Assembly (NCBI RefSeq): GCF_900184795.1
Contig: NZ_FXXN01000028.1
Location: forward strand, 186,001 to 250,000
Length of the DNA stretch: 64,000 nt
Direction: 5' to 3'
Source: Magnetospirillum sp. 15-1
GTDB lineage: Bacteria > Pseudomonadota > Alphaproteobacteria > Rhodospirillales > Magnetospirillaceae
Shown: positions 1 through 10,365 of the stretch, piece by piece
How positions within the stretch are numbered: position 1 is the stretch's first letter
Layout of the letters: each line of letters begins with the position of its first letter
Position numbers and translations under genes: made by a program
The notes under the pieces: model-generated
The model's input: only the letters and a program-made list of their open reading frames with translations
Told to the model about the DNA's origin: nothing
Database searches by the model: none

Positions 1-944
1 CCCTCCTTGCGCGACAGTTTGGCCATCAGCAGGGGCATCAGGCCGCCCGGACTGAACAGGATCATGGCGCCCAGCAGCACGCCCAGCACGATCTGATGGC
101 CCTGGGGCAGGATGGGCTTGAAAGCCAACTGGTCGACCAGATAGACCACCACCGCGCCGACCAGCGGGCCGGTCACCGTGCGATAGCCGCCGAAGATGGC
201 CGAGACGATGGCCAGCGTCGTCCACTGCCCGGCAAAGGCGTAGTCGGGCTCCAGGAAGTTGATGTAATGGGCGTTGAAGGCGCCGACCATGCCGGTGATG
301 AAGGCGGAAACCACCAGCATCCAGGCTTTCAGCACGGTGGAGTTGACCCCCACCACGCGGGTGGCGTCCTCGCTGTCGTGCATCGCCTTGAGCGCCAGGC
401 CATAGGCGCTGCGGCGGATCAGGTGATAGACCGCCATGGCCGCCACCACGATGGTCAGGATGACGAAATAGCCGCCCAGCTTGGAGCCGAAATCCAGGCC
501 CAGCACGGTGGGCAGGCGGGGAATGGACAACAGCCCCGCCGCGCCGCCGGTGACCGGCTTCATCTCGGTGGCCAGGATACGGAAGATCTCGGCATAGGCC
601 AGGATGGCGAGGGCGAAATAGGGGCCGCGCAACCGTAGCGCCGGCATGGTCGCCACCGAGGCCACGGCGGCACCCAGGCCGGCGACCAGCATGGCGGGGA
701 ATACCGGCCAGCCCCCCCTGAGCGTCAGCAGAGCCGAGACGTAGGCACCGACTCCGAAGAACGCGGCGTGGCCGAAGCTGACCATGCCGCCCAGATTGCC
801 CAGCAGCGCCCAGGCCACCGCGATGCCGCCGATGGTCAGCGCCGCGACGATCAGGCCGATGACATAGGCGTTGGAGCCCACCGCCAGCGGCACGGCGATA
901 TAGGAGAAGGCCAGGAAGGCGGCGATCTTGATTACGTTGTTCAT
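1..944 (-). CDS. livM: Branched-chain-type ABC transporter permease LivM (partial, runs off left edge)
   Basis: Inner-membrane permease of a branched-chain amino acid (HAAT) family ABC importer. About 314 codons are visible from the ATG at 944, so only a short C-terminal tail should be missing. Family landmarks are GHAAFFGVGAY near residue 57, LRGPYFALAILA near 105 and the loop IFGGYRTVTGP near 253; that loop usually reads GGxGTxxGP, so the arginine is a small deviation. Its start lies two bases after the stop of the partner permease at 947, which implies translational coupling. The two ATPases of such a system are not in the window and should lie further left. HAAT importers next to CoA ligases often carry aromatic acids rather than amino acids; that substrate is an inference here. 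Confidence 0.9.
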   Translation of the reverse strand, partial: MNNVIKIAAFLAFSYIAVPLAVGSNAYVIGLIVAALTIGGIAVAWALLGNLGGMVSFGHAAFFGVGAYVSALLTLRGGWPVFPAMLVAGLGAAVASVATMPALRLRGPYFALAILAYAEIFRILATEMKPVTGGAAGLLSIPRLPTVLGLDFGSKLGGYFVILTIVVAAMAVYHLIRRSAYGLALKAMHDSEDATRVVGVNSTVLKAWMLVVSAFITGMVGAFNAHYINFLEPDYAFAGQWTTLAIVSAIFGGYRTVTGPLVGAVVVYLVDQLAFKPILPQGHQIVLGVLLGAMILFSPGGLMPLLMAKLSRKE

Positions 945-946
945 GC

Positions 947-1822
947 TTACCCCCGCCGCTTGGCGCGGCCGAACAGGCCGGACGGCATCAACAGCAGCAC
1001 CACCAGGAACAGCACCATGCCGGCCAGTTCCTGCAGCGCCGACGACGCCATGGTGACGGTCAGGCTTTCCACGATGCCCAGCAGCACGGCGCCCAGCAGC
1101 ACGCCGGGCACCGAGCCCATGCCGGCCAGCACGGTGATGATGAAGGCCTTGACCGTCAGGTGATGGCCCATGGCGGGCTGGATCACCTTGGCGGTGTAGA
1201 TGGCGACACCCGCCACGGTGGCCAGCAGGCCGGACACAGCGAAGGAGAGTACCTCCGTCAATTGCGGGTTGACGCCCATCAGCTTGGCGGCGTCGCGGTT
1301 GGAGGCGACGGCGCGCAAGGCCCTGCCGTACCAGCTTTTTTCCAGCCACCACCACACGGCGCCCACCAGGATGATGCCGAGCGCGGCGAACACCAGTTCG
1401 GCCTGCATGGCGAACAGCGTATCGAACAGGATGGTGGCGTCGTGGTACCACGGCGTGGTGGCGGAATGGATGTCCGCCGACCAGATCATCAGCACCGCGT
1501 TGGTGAGGATCACCCCGATGCCGAAGGTCAGGATCAGCGAGTTCAGCTCGCGATCCTTCTTGATCATGCTGACCAGGTAATAGACCACCATGGCGGTCGC
1601 CACCACCACGGCCAGGGCCAGCGGCAGCGAGGCCAGGGGGTCGAGACCCAGCTTTTCCTCGGCGGTGTAGCTGATATAGGCGCCCAGCAGCACCAGCTCG
1701 CCATGGGCGAGGTTGATGACCCGCATGGTGCCGAACACCAGCGCGAGGCCGAGGGCGATCAGGGCGTAATACGCTCCCGACAGCACCCCGGAGAACAGGG
1801 ATTGAAGGGTAAGTTCAAGCAT
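947..1822 (-). CDS. livH: Branched-chain-type ABC transporter permease LivH
   Basis: Inner-membrane permease, 291 residues, the normal length for LivH. The N-terminal segment holds GLALVFGTMRVINLAHGE (about residues 24-41), the hallmark of this family, and the cytoplasmic coupling region reads LAGMGSVPGVLLGA near residue 233. Hydrophobic segments run throughout, consistent with about eight membrane helices. It heterodimerises with LivM, encoded immediately downstream. It follows the binding-protein gene on the same strand after a 159-base gap that contains a palindromic repeat, so the operon may have a processing or attenuation point there. Identification of the family is firm; the transported substrate is inferred from the adjacent CoA ligase and acyl-CoA dehydrogenase. 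Confidence 0.93.
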   Translation of the reverse strand: MLELTLQSLFSGVLSGAYYALIALGLALVFGTMRVINLAHGELVLLGAYISYTAEEKLGLDPLASLPLALAVVVATAMVVYYLVSMIKKDRELNSLILTFGIGVILTNAVLMIWSADIHSATTPWYHDATILFDTLFAMQAELVFAALGIILVGAVWWWLEKSWYGRALRAVASNRDAAKLMGVNPQLTEVLSFAVSGLLATVAGVAIYTAKVIQPAMGHHLTVKAFIITVLAGMGSVPGVLLGAVLLGIVESLTVTMASSALQELAGMVLFLVVLLLMPSGLFGRAKRRG

Positions 1823-1860
1823 GGACTCGGACCCTGGAACAGGAAATGGGCAATTCTATT

Positions 1861-1965
1861 CCCGTCATCACCGGGCTTGACCCGGTGATCCACGCGGTGT
1901 CGCCATTCCTGCGGTATCGGCGGCGGCGGGGCGTGGATGCCCGGAACAAGTCCGGGCATGACGGG
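1861..1965. repeat. Composite palindromic intergenic repeat, copy 1
   Basis: Two short hairpins lie head to head between the binding-protein and livH genes: one built on CACCGGGCTTGACCCGGTG and one on GCCCGGAACAAGTCCGGGC. The pair is bounded by GTCAT on the left and ATGAC on the right, so the whole unit is also a larger imperfect inverted repeat. Related copies occur at 18122-18183 and 21183-21266, all between genes. The arrangement resembles REP/ERIC-like dispersed elements of alphaproteobacteria. It could stabilise or attenuate mRNA within the transporter operon. Confidence 0.75.
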
Positions 1966-1981
1966 AAAAATTCAGCGTTTC

Positions 1982-3148
1982 TCACCACGGAACGGCGGGG
2001 TACTTCACCTTGCCGGTGGCGGCGTCACTGGGCCACACCAGCACCACCTTGCCCGCCTGGTGCTGGCCCATGCGGTGGGTGAATTCCGGGTTGTCGCCGG
2101 ATTCGTCGAAGCGGACCTTGCCGATCACTGTGTCGGCCTGGGTCTTGCGCATCTCGGCGGCGATGCCGCCCTTGTCCACGGTGCCGGCATCGGCGGCGCG
2201 GGCCACCGCCTCGAACAGCAGCTTGGACTGCACATAGCCGAAGATGCCCAGGTAATCGGGAGCCTTGTTGAACATCTTCTGGTAGGTCTCGGCGAATTCC
2301 TTGGCCTCGGGCGTGGTGAACTCGGCCGGGAAGGACAGGGTCGAGGTGCCCGAGACGTTTTCCATCAGGTCGGGGAACTCGGTGGCCATCTTGGAGGTGG
2401 CGAGCGACCATACGCCGGCGATGGTCTTGATGTCGGGCTTCAGAACCTTGGCGGCGCGCAGGATGCCCACGTAATCGTTCTCGTAGCCGATCATGGCGAT
2501 GGCGTCGGGACGGTCCTGCAGCTTGATCTTGTGGATGATCGGCTTGAAGTCGTTGGTGGCCGGATCAAACGCATGCATGGTGACCTTGACGCCCTTGGGC
2601 GACAGGCCGGATTGCAGCATCTTGGCCACTTCCTCGGTGGCTTCCTTGGTGGAATAGACCACCGCCACCGACTTGACGCCCATCTCGCCGAACATGCCCA
2701 TCAGGGCGCGGGCATAGCCTTCCGAGCTGTTGATGCGGAAGAAGGTCTTCAGGTTGCGCTTGGTCAGCTCGGTGGCGACGCCGCCCGAGGTGATGTAGAC
2801 CTTGCCCAGCTTCTCGGCGGCTTCCGAGGCCGGGCCGATGATGTTGGAACCGTATCCGCCGGTATAGGCGACCACCCCGTCGGCGGCCAGCTTCTCCACG
2901 GCGCCCACCGCCTTGGCGGGCGAGGATTCATCGTCGACGGTCACGATCTTGACCGTGTGCTTGCCGTTCTTCTTGTTGAACATCTCGGCGGCCACCTGGA
3001 TGCCCTCGTTCATGGCGGTGCCAACCCGGGCGAGATTGCCCGACAGCGGAATCTCGGCGCCGATCTTGAACTCGGCGGCCTTGGCCGGGGCAAGGCCCAG
3101 CATCAGCGACAGGGCGAGAGCCGAAACACAGAGCTTGCTCTTGGACAT
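1982..3148 (-). CDS. Periplasmic substrate-binding protein of a HAAT-type ABC importer
   Basis: A 388-residue extracytoplasmic binding protein of the Peripla_BP_6/LivK class. It opens with a Sec signal peptide (about residues 1-24, ending APAKA before AEFKIG), and the mature part begins with the family pattern KIGAEIPLSGNLARVG. The start ATG is preceded by a strong Shine-Dalgarno sequence, GGAGGA, seven bases upstream. It captures the substrate and delivers it to the LivH/LivM permeases encoded downstream. The gene sits 19 bases after the CoA ligase, so uptake and activation are probably made from one message. Homologues beside CoA ligases often bind aromatic acids; the ligand here is not determined. 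Confidence 0.92.
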   Translation of the reverse strand: MSKSKLCVSALALSLMLGLAPAKAAEFKIGAEIPLSGNLARVGTAMNEGIQVAAEMFNKKNGKHTVKIVTVDDESSPAKAVGAVEKLAADGVVAYTGGYGSNIIGPASEAAEKLGKVYITSGGVATELTKRNLKTFFRINSSEGYARALMGMFGEMGVKSVAVVYSTKEATEEVAKMLQSGLSPKGVKVTMHAFDPATNDFKPIIHKIKLQDRPDAIAMIGYENDYVGILRAAKVLKPDIKTIAGVWSLATSKMATEFPDLMENVSGTSTLSFPAEFTTPEAKEFAETYQKMFNKAPDYLGIFGYVQSKLLFEAVARAADAGTVDKGGIAAEMRKTQADTVIGKVRFDESGDNPEFTHRMGQHQAGKVVLVWPSDAATGKVKYPAVPW

Positions 3149-3167
3149 TATTGCTTCCTCCCAACGT

Positions 3168-4720
3168 TCAAAGATTGTCGTAGCTGTGGTTTCTTGCCGC
3201 CTCGGCGAGGCGGTTCTTCAGGATTTTGCCGGTGGCCCCGGCGGGCAGGTGCCCGACCACCACCACCTCGCCCGGTCGCTTGTAGGGGGCGAGGCGGGTG
3301 GCGGCCCATTCCTCCAGCTCGGTGGCGGCAAGCTCGGTGCCCGGCGCCACCTGGACGAAAGCCACCACCTCCTCATTGCCGTCGGCGGCGGGGCGGCCCA
3401 CCACGGCGGAATGGGTGACCAGCGGATGGGCGTTGAACACCGCTTCCACCTCGGCGGGATAGACGTTGAAGCCCGAACGGATGATCAGCTCCTTGGCACG
3501 GCCCACGATGAACAATGCCCCATCGGGGTCGCGTCGCGCAAAGTCGCCGGTGTTGAGCCAGCCCTCGGGATTGATCACCTCATCGGTCATTCTTGGGGCG
3601 CGGTAATAGCCCTTCATGGTGCCGGGACCCCGGCTCCACAATTCGCCCACCTGGCCGTCGGGCATGTCCTGGCCGTCGGGACCGACGATACGCGCCTCGA
3701 CGCCGGGCAGGGCGTGGCCCACCGAGCAATCGCCGCGCGGCGCGTCCAGGCGGGTCTGGCAGATGGTCGGTGCCGATTCGGTCAGGCCGTAACCGTTGTT
3801 CAGCACCCGGCCGAACAGCGCCTCGGTCTCGGCCTTGATGGCCGGGTCGAGCGGCGACCCGCCCGCCGACAGGAAGCGAAGCGCGGGGGCCTCCACCTTG
3901 GCGCCGGAGAGGCGGATGTGTTCCAGGAACTTGGCGAACATGGCCGGCACGCCGTTCCACATGGTGAGACCGGCCTTGAGGTCGGCCAGCACCTGGGCGG
4001 GAGCGAAGCGCGGCGCCACATGCAGGCAGGCGCCGCCATAAAGCGTTCCCACCAGCACCGAGGCCAGCCCGAAGACGTGGGACATGGGCAGCACGCCATA
4101 GGCCACGTCGCCGGCGCCCATATCGCGCAGGCCGCCCGATACCGCCCCCACGAACATGACGTTGCGATGGGTGAGCATGACGCCCTTGGGGGTCCCCGTG
4201 GTGCCCGAGGTATAGATCAAGGCCGCCACCTGGGTGTTGCCGGGCTCCACCGGCTCGGGCTGACATTGGGCGTTGAGCGGCCCCACGGCGAAGCTGCCGA
4301 GGAAGGGCAGGGACCGCAGTTCCGCGCCGTGCCGTCTGGCGTGGGCGGTGGCCTCCGCCGAGACGTCGGTGGTGTAGATCACCCGTCTGGCGCCGCAATG
4401 GTCGCGGATGGTGTCGATCTCGCGCTCGGACAGTCGTGCGTTGATGATCGCCGCCCAGGCATCAAGCTCGCCCGCCGCCAGGATCAGGGCCACCAGGGTC
4501 AGGCAATTTTCGCCCACCAGCATCAGCCGGTCGCCGGGACGCACCTGCAATTGGCGCAGCAGCGTCCCGGCCTCGTCCATGGCCTCGCCCAACTGGGCAT
4601 AGGTCCAGCGGGTCTCTCCCTGGATCATGGCCGGGGCCTGGGGCGTGCGTCGCTGCCACTGCCGCGCCAGCTGGGCCAGCCGGGGCGGCAGGTCGGCCAG
4701 GATATCGGCGACAGGCCGCA

Positions 4721-4721
<1 letters not shown>
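3168..4721 (-). CDS. AMP-forming acyl/aryl-CoA ligase
   Basis: A 517-residue ANL-superfamily enzyme that would convert a carboxylic acid, ATP and CoA to the acyl-CoA, AMP and pyrophosphate. The P-loop reads YTSGTTGTPKG near residue 174, the A5 motif NNGYGLTES near residue 307, the hinge and A8 region GRAKELIIRSGFNVYPAEVE near residue 414, and the C-terminal lysine lies in GATGKILK near residue 500. The start codon shares one base with the stop of the acyl-CoA dehydrogenase (TGATG), so the two are translationally coupled. The likely role is activation of the acid imported by the adjacent ABC system. Sequence alone does not separate an aryl, cyclohexanecarboxyl or fatty acid substrate. Confidence 0.9.
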
Positions 4722-5872
<1,151 letters not shown>

Positions 5873-5904
5873 GTCGGTCTCGTCCCGTCTTGGATGGATT
5901 GGAG

Positions 5905-6717
5905 TCAGCGGCGTCCCAGCGCCGCCTCGATCTTGCGGGCCACCGCCACCAGGCGGGGGCCGAGGTCGCCTTCCAGGCGCTCGCGCGACAGCAGGAAGGC
6001 GGCTCCGCCGCAGTTGAGCGCCACCACGGTGCCGGTGGCCGGATTGGTCAACGCCACGCCCACGGCGTGGACGTCGCTCTGCCAGTCGCCCACCGACATG
6101 GTGAAGCCACGGGTGGCGTATTCGCGGAAGGCCCGTTCCAGGCCCAGCTTGATGCGCGGCCAGTCGTCGGGATGACGCGTCCTGACCTCGTCGAGGATGG
6201 GATTGCGCTCGGCCTCGGGGATCGCCGCCAGGAAGGCGCGGCCCATGGCGGTGGTCGCCACCGGAATGCGCGAGCCCACCGACAGGCGGATGGTCAGCGC
6301 CCCTTTGCCGCGGCAGGATTCCACGTAGATCATGCTGGTGCGGTCGTGGCTGCCCAGCGACACCGCCACGTCGGAGTAATCGGCCAACTCCTGCATCAGC
6401 GGGCGGGCCACATGGCGGATGTCCATGCCGGCCAGGGCGGTGTAGCCCAGCGACAGCACGGCGGTGCCCAGCTTGTACTTGGAATAGCGGTCGATATAGA
6501 TCAGGTAGCCCAGCTTGGTCAGCGTGTAGGTCAGACGCGATATCGTCGGCTTGGGCAGTCCGGTGCGCGCCGCGATCTCCTGGTTGCCCAGCATGGCGTC
6601 GTTGGCGCGGAAGCAGCGCAGCACCTCGAGGCCACGCGACAGCGCCACCACGAACTGCCTGTCCTGAGTTTCCTCGGTCTGCGTCTCTTCGGTCCGGCTT
6701 TCCTCGGATTCCGTCAA
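5905..6717 (-). CDS. IclR-family transcriptional regulator
   Basis: An IclR-type regulator with a winged helix (LSRGLEVLRCF through LPKPTISRLTYTLTKLGYL) and a C-terminal effector domain. The open frame reaches up to a TTG at 6807, but that TTG has no ribosome-binding site and would leave only 44 bases between divergent start codons. I prefer the TTG at 6717, which is preceded by a GGGAG and a purine-rich stretch and gives 270 residues, a normal IclR length. The first residues are unusually acidic (TESEESRTEETQTEETQ). It lies 32 bases upstream of the acyl-CoA dehydrogenase and divergent from the hydratase operon, so it very likely controls both. The ligand may be the pathway acid or its CoA thioester. 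Confidence 0.87.
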   Translation of the reverse strand: MTESEESRTEETQTEETQDRQFVVALSRGLEVLRCFRANDAMLGNQEIAARTGLPKPTISRLTYTLTKLGYLIYIDRYSKYKLGTAVLSLGYTALAGMDIRHVARPLMQELADYSDVAVSLGSHDRTSMIYVESCRGKGALTIRLSVGSRIPVATTAMGRAFLAAIPEAERNPILDEVRTRHPDDWPRIKLGLERAFREYATRGFTMSVGDWQSDVHAVGVALTNPATGTVVALNCGGAAFLLSRERLEGDLGPRLVAVARKIEAALGRR

Positions 6718-6851
6718 GGCTTCATCTCCCGGTTCCCCCTCCTTTTGGCGGGGGAGGATGTTTTCGTTTGCCAAGCGACCAAAACACGACTTAGGCTCTG
6801 GCGTCAACAGAATGTGAAATCGAATTCCGCACAGCGAAATTGAGGGACGTC
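6718..6851. promoter_or_regulatory. Divergent control region between iclR and the hydratase operon
   Basis: This is the only spacer from which both arms of the catabolic cluster can be transcribed. It is more AT-rich than its surroundings around 6765-6840. A TGTG-N13-CACA inverted repeat (6813-6816 and 6830-6833) flanks a GAATTC core and is a candidate IclR or CRP/FNR-type site. No convincing -35/-10 pair could be assigned by eye. Confidence 0.5.
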
Positions 6852-7622
6852 ATGACGGAAGTGCTCCTGGAAAAACCCTTTGATTCCGTGGCTTTGCTGC
6901 GTATCAACCGGCCCGAGGCCAAGAATGCGCTCAACGGCGAAGTGCGCCGCCAGTTGGCCGAGCACATGACGGCGCTGGGCGCCGACCCCACCGTCCGGGC
7001 CATCGTGATGACCGGTAACCAGGAGGCCTTCGCCGCCGGAGCCGACATCAAGGACATGGCCGAGGTGGGGGCCATCGAGCTGATGCAGCGCAACAATCAT
7101 CTGCTGTGGCGGGCCATCGCCAATTGCCCCAAGCCGGTGATCGCCGCGGTCCAGGGGTATGCCTGGGGCGGCGGCTGCGAGTTGGTGATGCACGCCGACA
7201 TCATCGTGGCGGGCGAGACCGCCAGCTTCTCCCAGCCCGAGGTCAAGGTGGGCATCATGCCGGGCGCCGGCGGCACCCAGCGCCTGACGCGCGCCGTGGG
7301 CAAGTTCAAGGCCATGCTGATGGTGATGACCGGCCAGGCGATCAGCGGCATCGAAGCCGGCCAGATGGGCCTCGCCAGTCTGGTGGTGCCCGATGCCGAG
7401 GTGCTGGACAAGGCGCTGGAGATCGCCAAGACCATCTCGCGTATGCCGCCCGTCGCCATCGCCCAGATCAAGGAAGTGCTGCTGGCCGGTCAGGACGCCT
7501 CGCTGGACACCGCCCTGATGCTGGAGCGCAAGGCCTTCCAACTGCTGTTCGCCAGCGCCGATCAGAAGGAAGGCATGAAGGCCTTCATCGAGAAGCGCAA
7601 GCCCGCCTACGTCGGCAAGTGA
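6852..7622 (+). CDS. Enoyl-CoA hydratase (crotonase family, PaaF-like)
   Basis: A 256-residue crotonase-fold enzyme that hydrates a 2,3-enoyl-CoA. The oxyanion-hole segments are AFAAGADIKDM near residue 58 and GYAWGGGCELVMHADI near residue 103; the glutamate of EVKVGIMPGAGGTQRLTRAVG near 133 is the usual catalytic residue. A TTG twelve bases upstream is open in frame, but the ATG at 6852 follows a GAGGG Shine-Dalgarno sequence at 6842-6846 and is the better start. It opens the rightward operon with a 3-hydroxyacyl-CoA dehydrogenase and a thiolase, together forming a complete beta-oxidation half-cycle. Close in kind to PaaF/FadB1-type hydratases, but the substrate is inferred from neighbours. 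Confidence 0.92.
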   Translation: MTEVLLEKPFDSVALLRINRPEAKNALNGEVRRQLAEHMTALGADPTVRAIVMTGNQEAFAAGADIKDMAEVGAIELMQRNNHLLWRAIANCPKPVIAAVQGYAWGGGCELVMHADIIVAGETASFSQPEVKVGIMPGAGGTQRLTRAVGKFKAMLMVMTGQAISGIEAGQMGLASLVVPDAEVLDKALEIAKTISRMPPVAIAQIKEVLLAGQDASLDTALMLERKAFQLLFASADQKEGMKAFIEKRKPAYVGK

Positions 7623-7639
7623 AAATGGGGGAAATGATC

Positions 7640-9160
7640 ATGAGCCTCGACGCCAACCGTTCCGACCTCATTCTCGGGCTCGTAGGGACCGGCACCATGG
7701 GGCGCGGCATCGCCCAGATCGCCGTGACCTCGGGTGTCACCGTCATCCTGGTGGACGCCATGCCCGGCGCCGCCGCCAAGGCCCGTGACGCCGTTTCCGG
7801 CATGCTCGCCAAGCTGGCCGAGAAGGGCAAGCTGACCCCCGACGCCTGCGCCGCCGCGACCGGTCGTCTCAAGCTGGGTGAAAGCCTCGCCGATCTGGCC
7901 CCCTGCCATGTGGTAGTGGAGGCCATCGTCGAGGACATCAACGTCAAGCAGGCTCTGATGAAGGACCTGGAGGCGATCGTCTCCTCGGACTGTCTGATCG
8001 CCAGCAATACCTCGTCGCTGTCGGTGACCTCCATCGCCGCCGCCTGCCGGCACCCTGAGCGGGTGGGCGGCTTTCATTTCTTCAATCCCGTTCCACTGAT
8101 GAAAGTGGTGGAGGTCATCGATGGCGTCATGACGGCGCCGTGGGTCGTCGAGGCGCTGACCGCTCTGGCCCGGCGCATGGGGCATTCCCCCGTGAAGGCC
8201 AAGGATACGCCCGGCTTCATCGTCAACCATGCCGGGCGCGGCTATGGTACCGAGGCGCTCAAGCTGGTGGGCGAGGGGGTGACCGATTTCTTCACCGCCG
8301 ACCGTATCCTCAAGGGTGCCGCCGGATTTCGCATGGGGCCGTTCGAACTGCTCGACCTCACCGCTCTCGACGTTTCCCACCCGGTGATGGAGAGCATCTA
8401 CGACCAGTATTATCAGGAACCCCGCTACCGCCCGTCGCCCATTACCCGGAGCCGCCTGACCGCCGGGCTGCTGGGCCGCAAGACCGGGCGCGGCTTTTAT
8501 ACCTATGAGGGCGACAAGGCGGTAGTCCCGCCGGCTCCCGTGGTCCCCGCCGCTTGGGAAGGTCCGGTATGGGTGGCGCCGGGCGAGGGCTCGCTGGCCG
8601 TCGCCGCCCTGGTGACCAAGCTGGGGGCCAAGCTGGAAAAGGGCGCGAAGCCGACCAAGGCCGCCCTGATCCTGATCCCGGTGCTGGGTGAGGATTGCAC
8701 CGCGGCCGTGGTCCGCCTCGGCCTCGACGCCAGCCGCGCCGTCGCCATCGATCCGCTGTTCGGTCTGGACGGCCATCGTACCCTGATGACCAACCCGGTG
8801 ACCGCCGCCGAAATCCGCGACGGTGCCCATGGCCTGCTGGCCGGCGATAATGTCGCCGTCTCGGTGATCTCGGACAGCCCCGGTCTGGTGGCGCAAAGGG
8901 TGGTGGCGACCATCGTCAACATCGGCTGCGATATCGCCCAGCAGCGCATCGCCACGCCCGAGGACATCGACAAGGCGGTGACGCTCGGCCTCGGCTATCC
9001 CGCCGGACCGCTGTCGTGGGGCGACCGCATCGGCGCCGACAAGGTCGTCGCCATCCTCGATGCCATGCTGGCCATCACCCATGACCCCCGCTACCGCGCC
9101 TCGCTCTGGCTGCGCCGCCGCGCGGCGCTGGGCGTTTCCCTGCTGACTTCGGAGTCCTGA
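7640..9160 (+). CDS. 3-hydroxyacyl-CoA dehydrogenase (PaaH/PaaC-like)
   Basis: NAD-dependent oxidation of a 3-hydroxyacyl-CoA to the 3-oxoacyl-CoA. The Rossmann motif GLVGTGTMGRGIAQ begins at residue 13, the catalytic histidine lies in GGFHFFNPVPLMKVVE near residue 142, and the C-terminal half repeats the 3HCDH domain. At 506 residues it matches the long PaaH/PaaC 3-hydroxyadipyl-CoA dehydrogenases rather than the 280-residue short form. Candidate ATGs occur at 7625, 7634 and 7640, all in frame; the last follows a GGGGGAA Shine-Dalgarno sequence at the best distance. The gene starts 17 bases after the hydratase and ends three bases before the thiolase. The pairing with a 3-oxoadipyl-CoA-type thiolase favours a dicarboxyl-CoA intermediate. 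Confidence 0.92.
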   Translation: MSLDANRSDLILGLVGTGTMGRGIAQIAVTSGVTVILVDAMPGAAAKARDAVSGMLAKLAEKGKLTPDACAAATGRLKLGESLADLAPCHVVVEAIVEDINVKQALMKDLEAIVSSDCLIASNTSSLSVTSIAAACRHPERVGGFHFFNPVPLMKVVEVIDGVMTAPWVVEALTALARRMGHSPVKAKDTPGFIVNHAGRGYGTEALKLVGEGVTDFFTADRILKGAAGFRMGPFELLDLTALDVSHPVMESIYDQYYQEPRYRPSPITRSRLTAGLLGRKTGRGFYTYEGDKAVVPPAPVVPAAWEGPVWVAPGEGSLAVAALVTKLGAKLEKGAKPTKAALILIPVLGEDCTAAVVRLGLDASRAVAIDPLFGLDGHRTLMTNPVTAAEIRDGAHGLLAGDNVAVSVISDSPGLVAQRVVATIVNIGCDIAQQRIATPEDIDKAVTLGLGYPAGPLSWGDRIGADKVVAILDAMLAITHDPRYRASLWLRRRAALGVSLLTSES

Positions 9161-9163
9161 TCC

Positions 9164-10361
9164 ATGCTCGACGCTTATCTCTATGACGGTCTGCGTTCCC
9201 CCATCGGCCGCCATGCCGGCGGGCTGGCTCCGGTGCGTCCCGACGATCTCGCCGCCGAAGTGATCCGCGCCCTGGTGGCCCGCTCATCCTTCAAGCCGGA
9301 AGATGTCGAGGACGTCATTCTCGGCTGCACCAATCAGGCGGGCGAGGACAGCCGCAACGTGGCGCGTCACGCCAGCCCTGCTGGCCGGACTCCCCGTGGA
9401 AGTGGCGGGGCAGACCATCAACCGCCTGTGCGCCTCGGGTCTGGCCGCCGTGCTGGACGCGGCGCGCTCGGTGACCTGCGGCGAGGGCGACCTGTTCGTG
9501 GCCGGCGGCGTGGAGAGCATGAGCCGTGCTCCCTTCGTGCTGGCCAAGGCGGAAAGCGCCTGGTCCCGCGACGCCAAGATCTTCGACACCACCATCGGGG
9601 CGCGCTTCGCCAATCCCAAGGTGATCAAGGGCTTCGGCAATCATTCCATGCCCGAGACCGCCGACAATATCGCCCACGATCTGGGCCTGTCGCGGGAAGC
9701 CTCCGACACCTTCGCCGCCGCCTCCCAGGCCAAGTATGCCAAGGCCAAGGCCGAGGGCTTCTACGAGGGCGAGATCCACCCCATCACCATTCCTGGCCGC
9801 AAGGGCGACACCGTGGTGGCCGAGGACGAGCATCCGCGTCCCCAGACCGATCTGGCGGCGCTGACCAAGCTGAAGCCGCTGTTCGAGGGCGGCGTGGTCA
9901 CCGCCGGCAACGCGTCGGGCATCAACGACGGCGCGGCGGCCCTGTTCATCGGCTCGCGCGCGGCGGGCGAGAAGGCCGGCGTCGCGCCCATCGCCCGCAT
10001 CGTCGCCGGGGCGGCGGCCGGCGTTCCTCCGCGCGTCATGGGCCTGGGGCCGGTTCCGGCCATCACCAAGGCCCTGGCCCGCGCCAAGCTCAGCCTGAAG
10101 GACCTCGACCTCATCGAGATCAACGAGGCCTTCGCCGTGCAGGTGCTGGGCTGCGTCACCCAACTGGGTGTCGCCGCCGATGATTCCCGCCTCAATCCCA
10201 ATGGCGGCGCCATCGCCATCGGCCATCCGCTCGGCTGCTCCGGTGCCCGTCTGGCGTTGACCGCCGCCCGGCAGTTGCAGCGTACCGGCGGCCGCTATGC
10301 GGTGGTGTCGCTCTGCATCGGGGTCGGCCATGGGCTGGCCGCCGTGATCGAGAGGGTCTAG
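9164..10361 (+). pseudogene. 3-oxoadipyl-CoA-type thiolase, interrupted by a one-base frameshift
   Basis: The N-terminal part (9164 to about 9375) reads in one frame and contains GCTNQAGEDSRNVARHA. The rest reads in another frame from LLAGLPVEVAGQTINRLCAS to the stop at 10361. Removing one C from the CCC at 9376-9378 restores a continuous 398-residue protein, the normal length for PcaF/PaaJ thiolases. Catalytic landmarks are intact after the shift: the acyl-accepting cysteine in NRLCASGL, the histidine in GHPLGCSG and the second cysteine in CIGVGHG. The enzyme would split 3-oxoadipyl-CoA or a related 3-oxoacyl-CoA with CoA to release acetyl-CoA. Either the gene is truly inactivated or a base was miscalled; the otherwise perfect coding sequence makes an error or very recent mutation likely. 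Confidence 0.9.
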
Positions 10362-10365
10362 AGCC

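Noticed and set aside
7106-7639. Upstream extension of the 3-hydroxyacyl-CoA dehydrogenase frame
   Set aside because: It runs inside the hydratase gene in another frame, is Arg/Gly-rich, and the family starts at about 7640.
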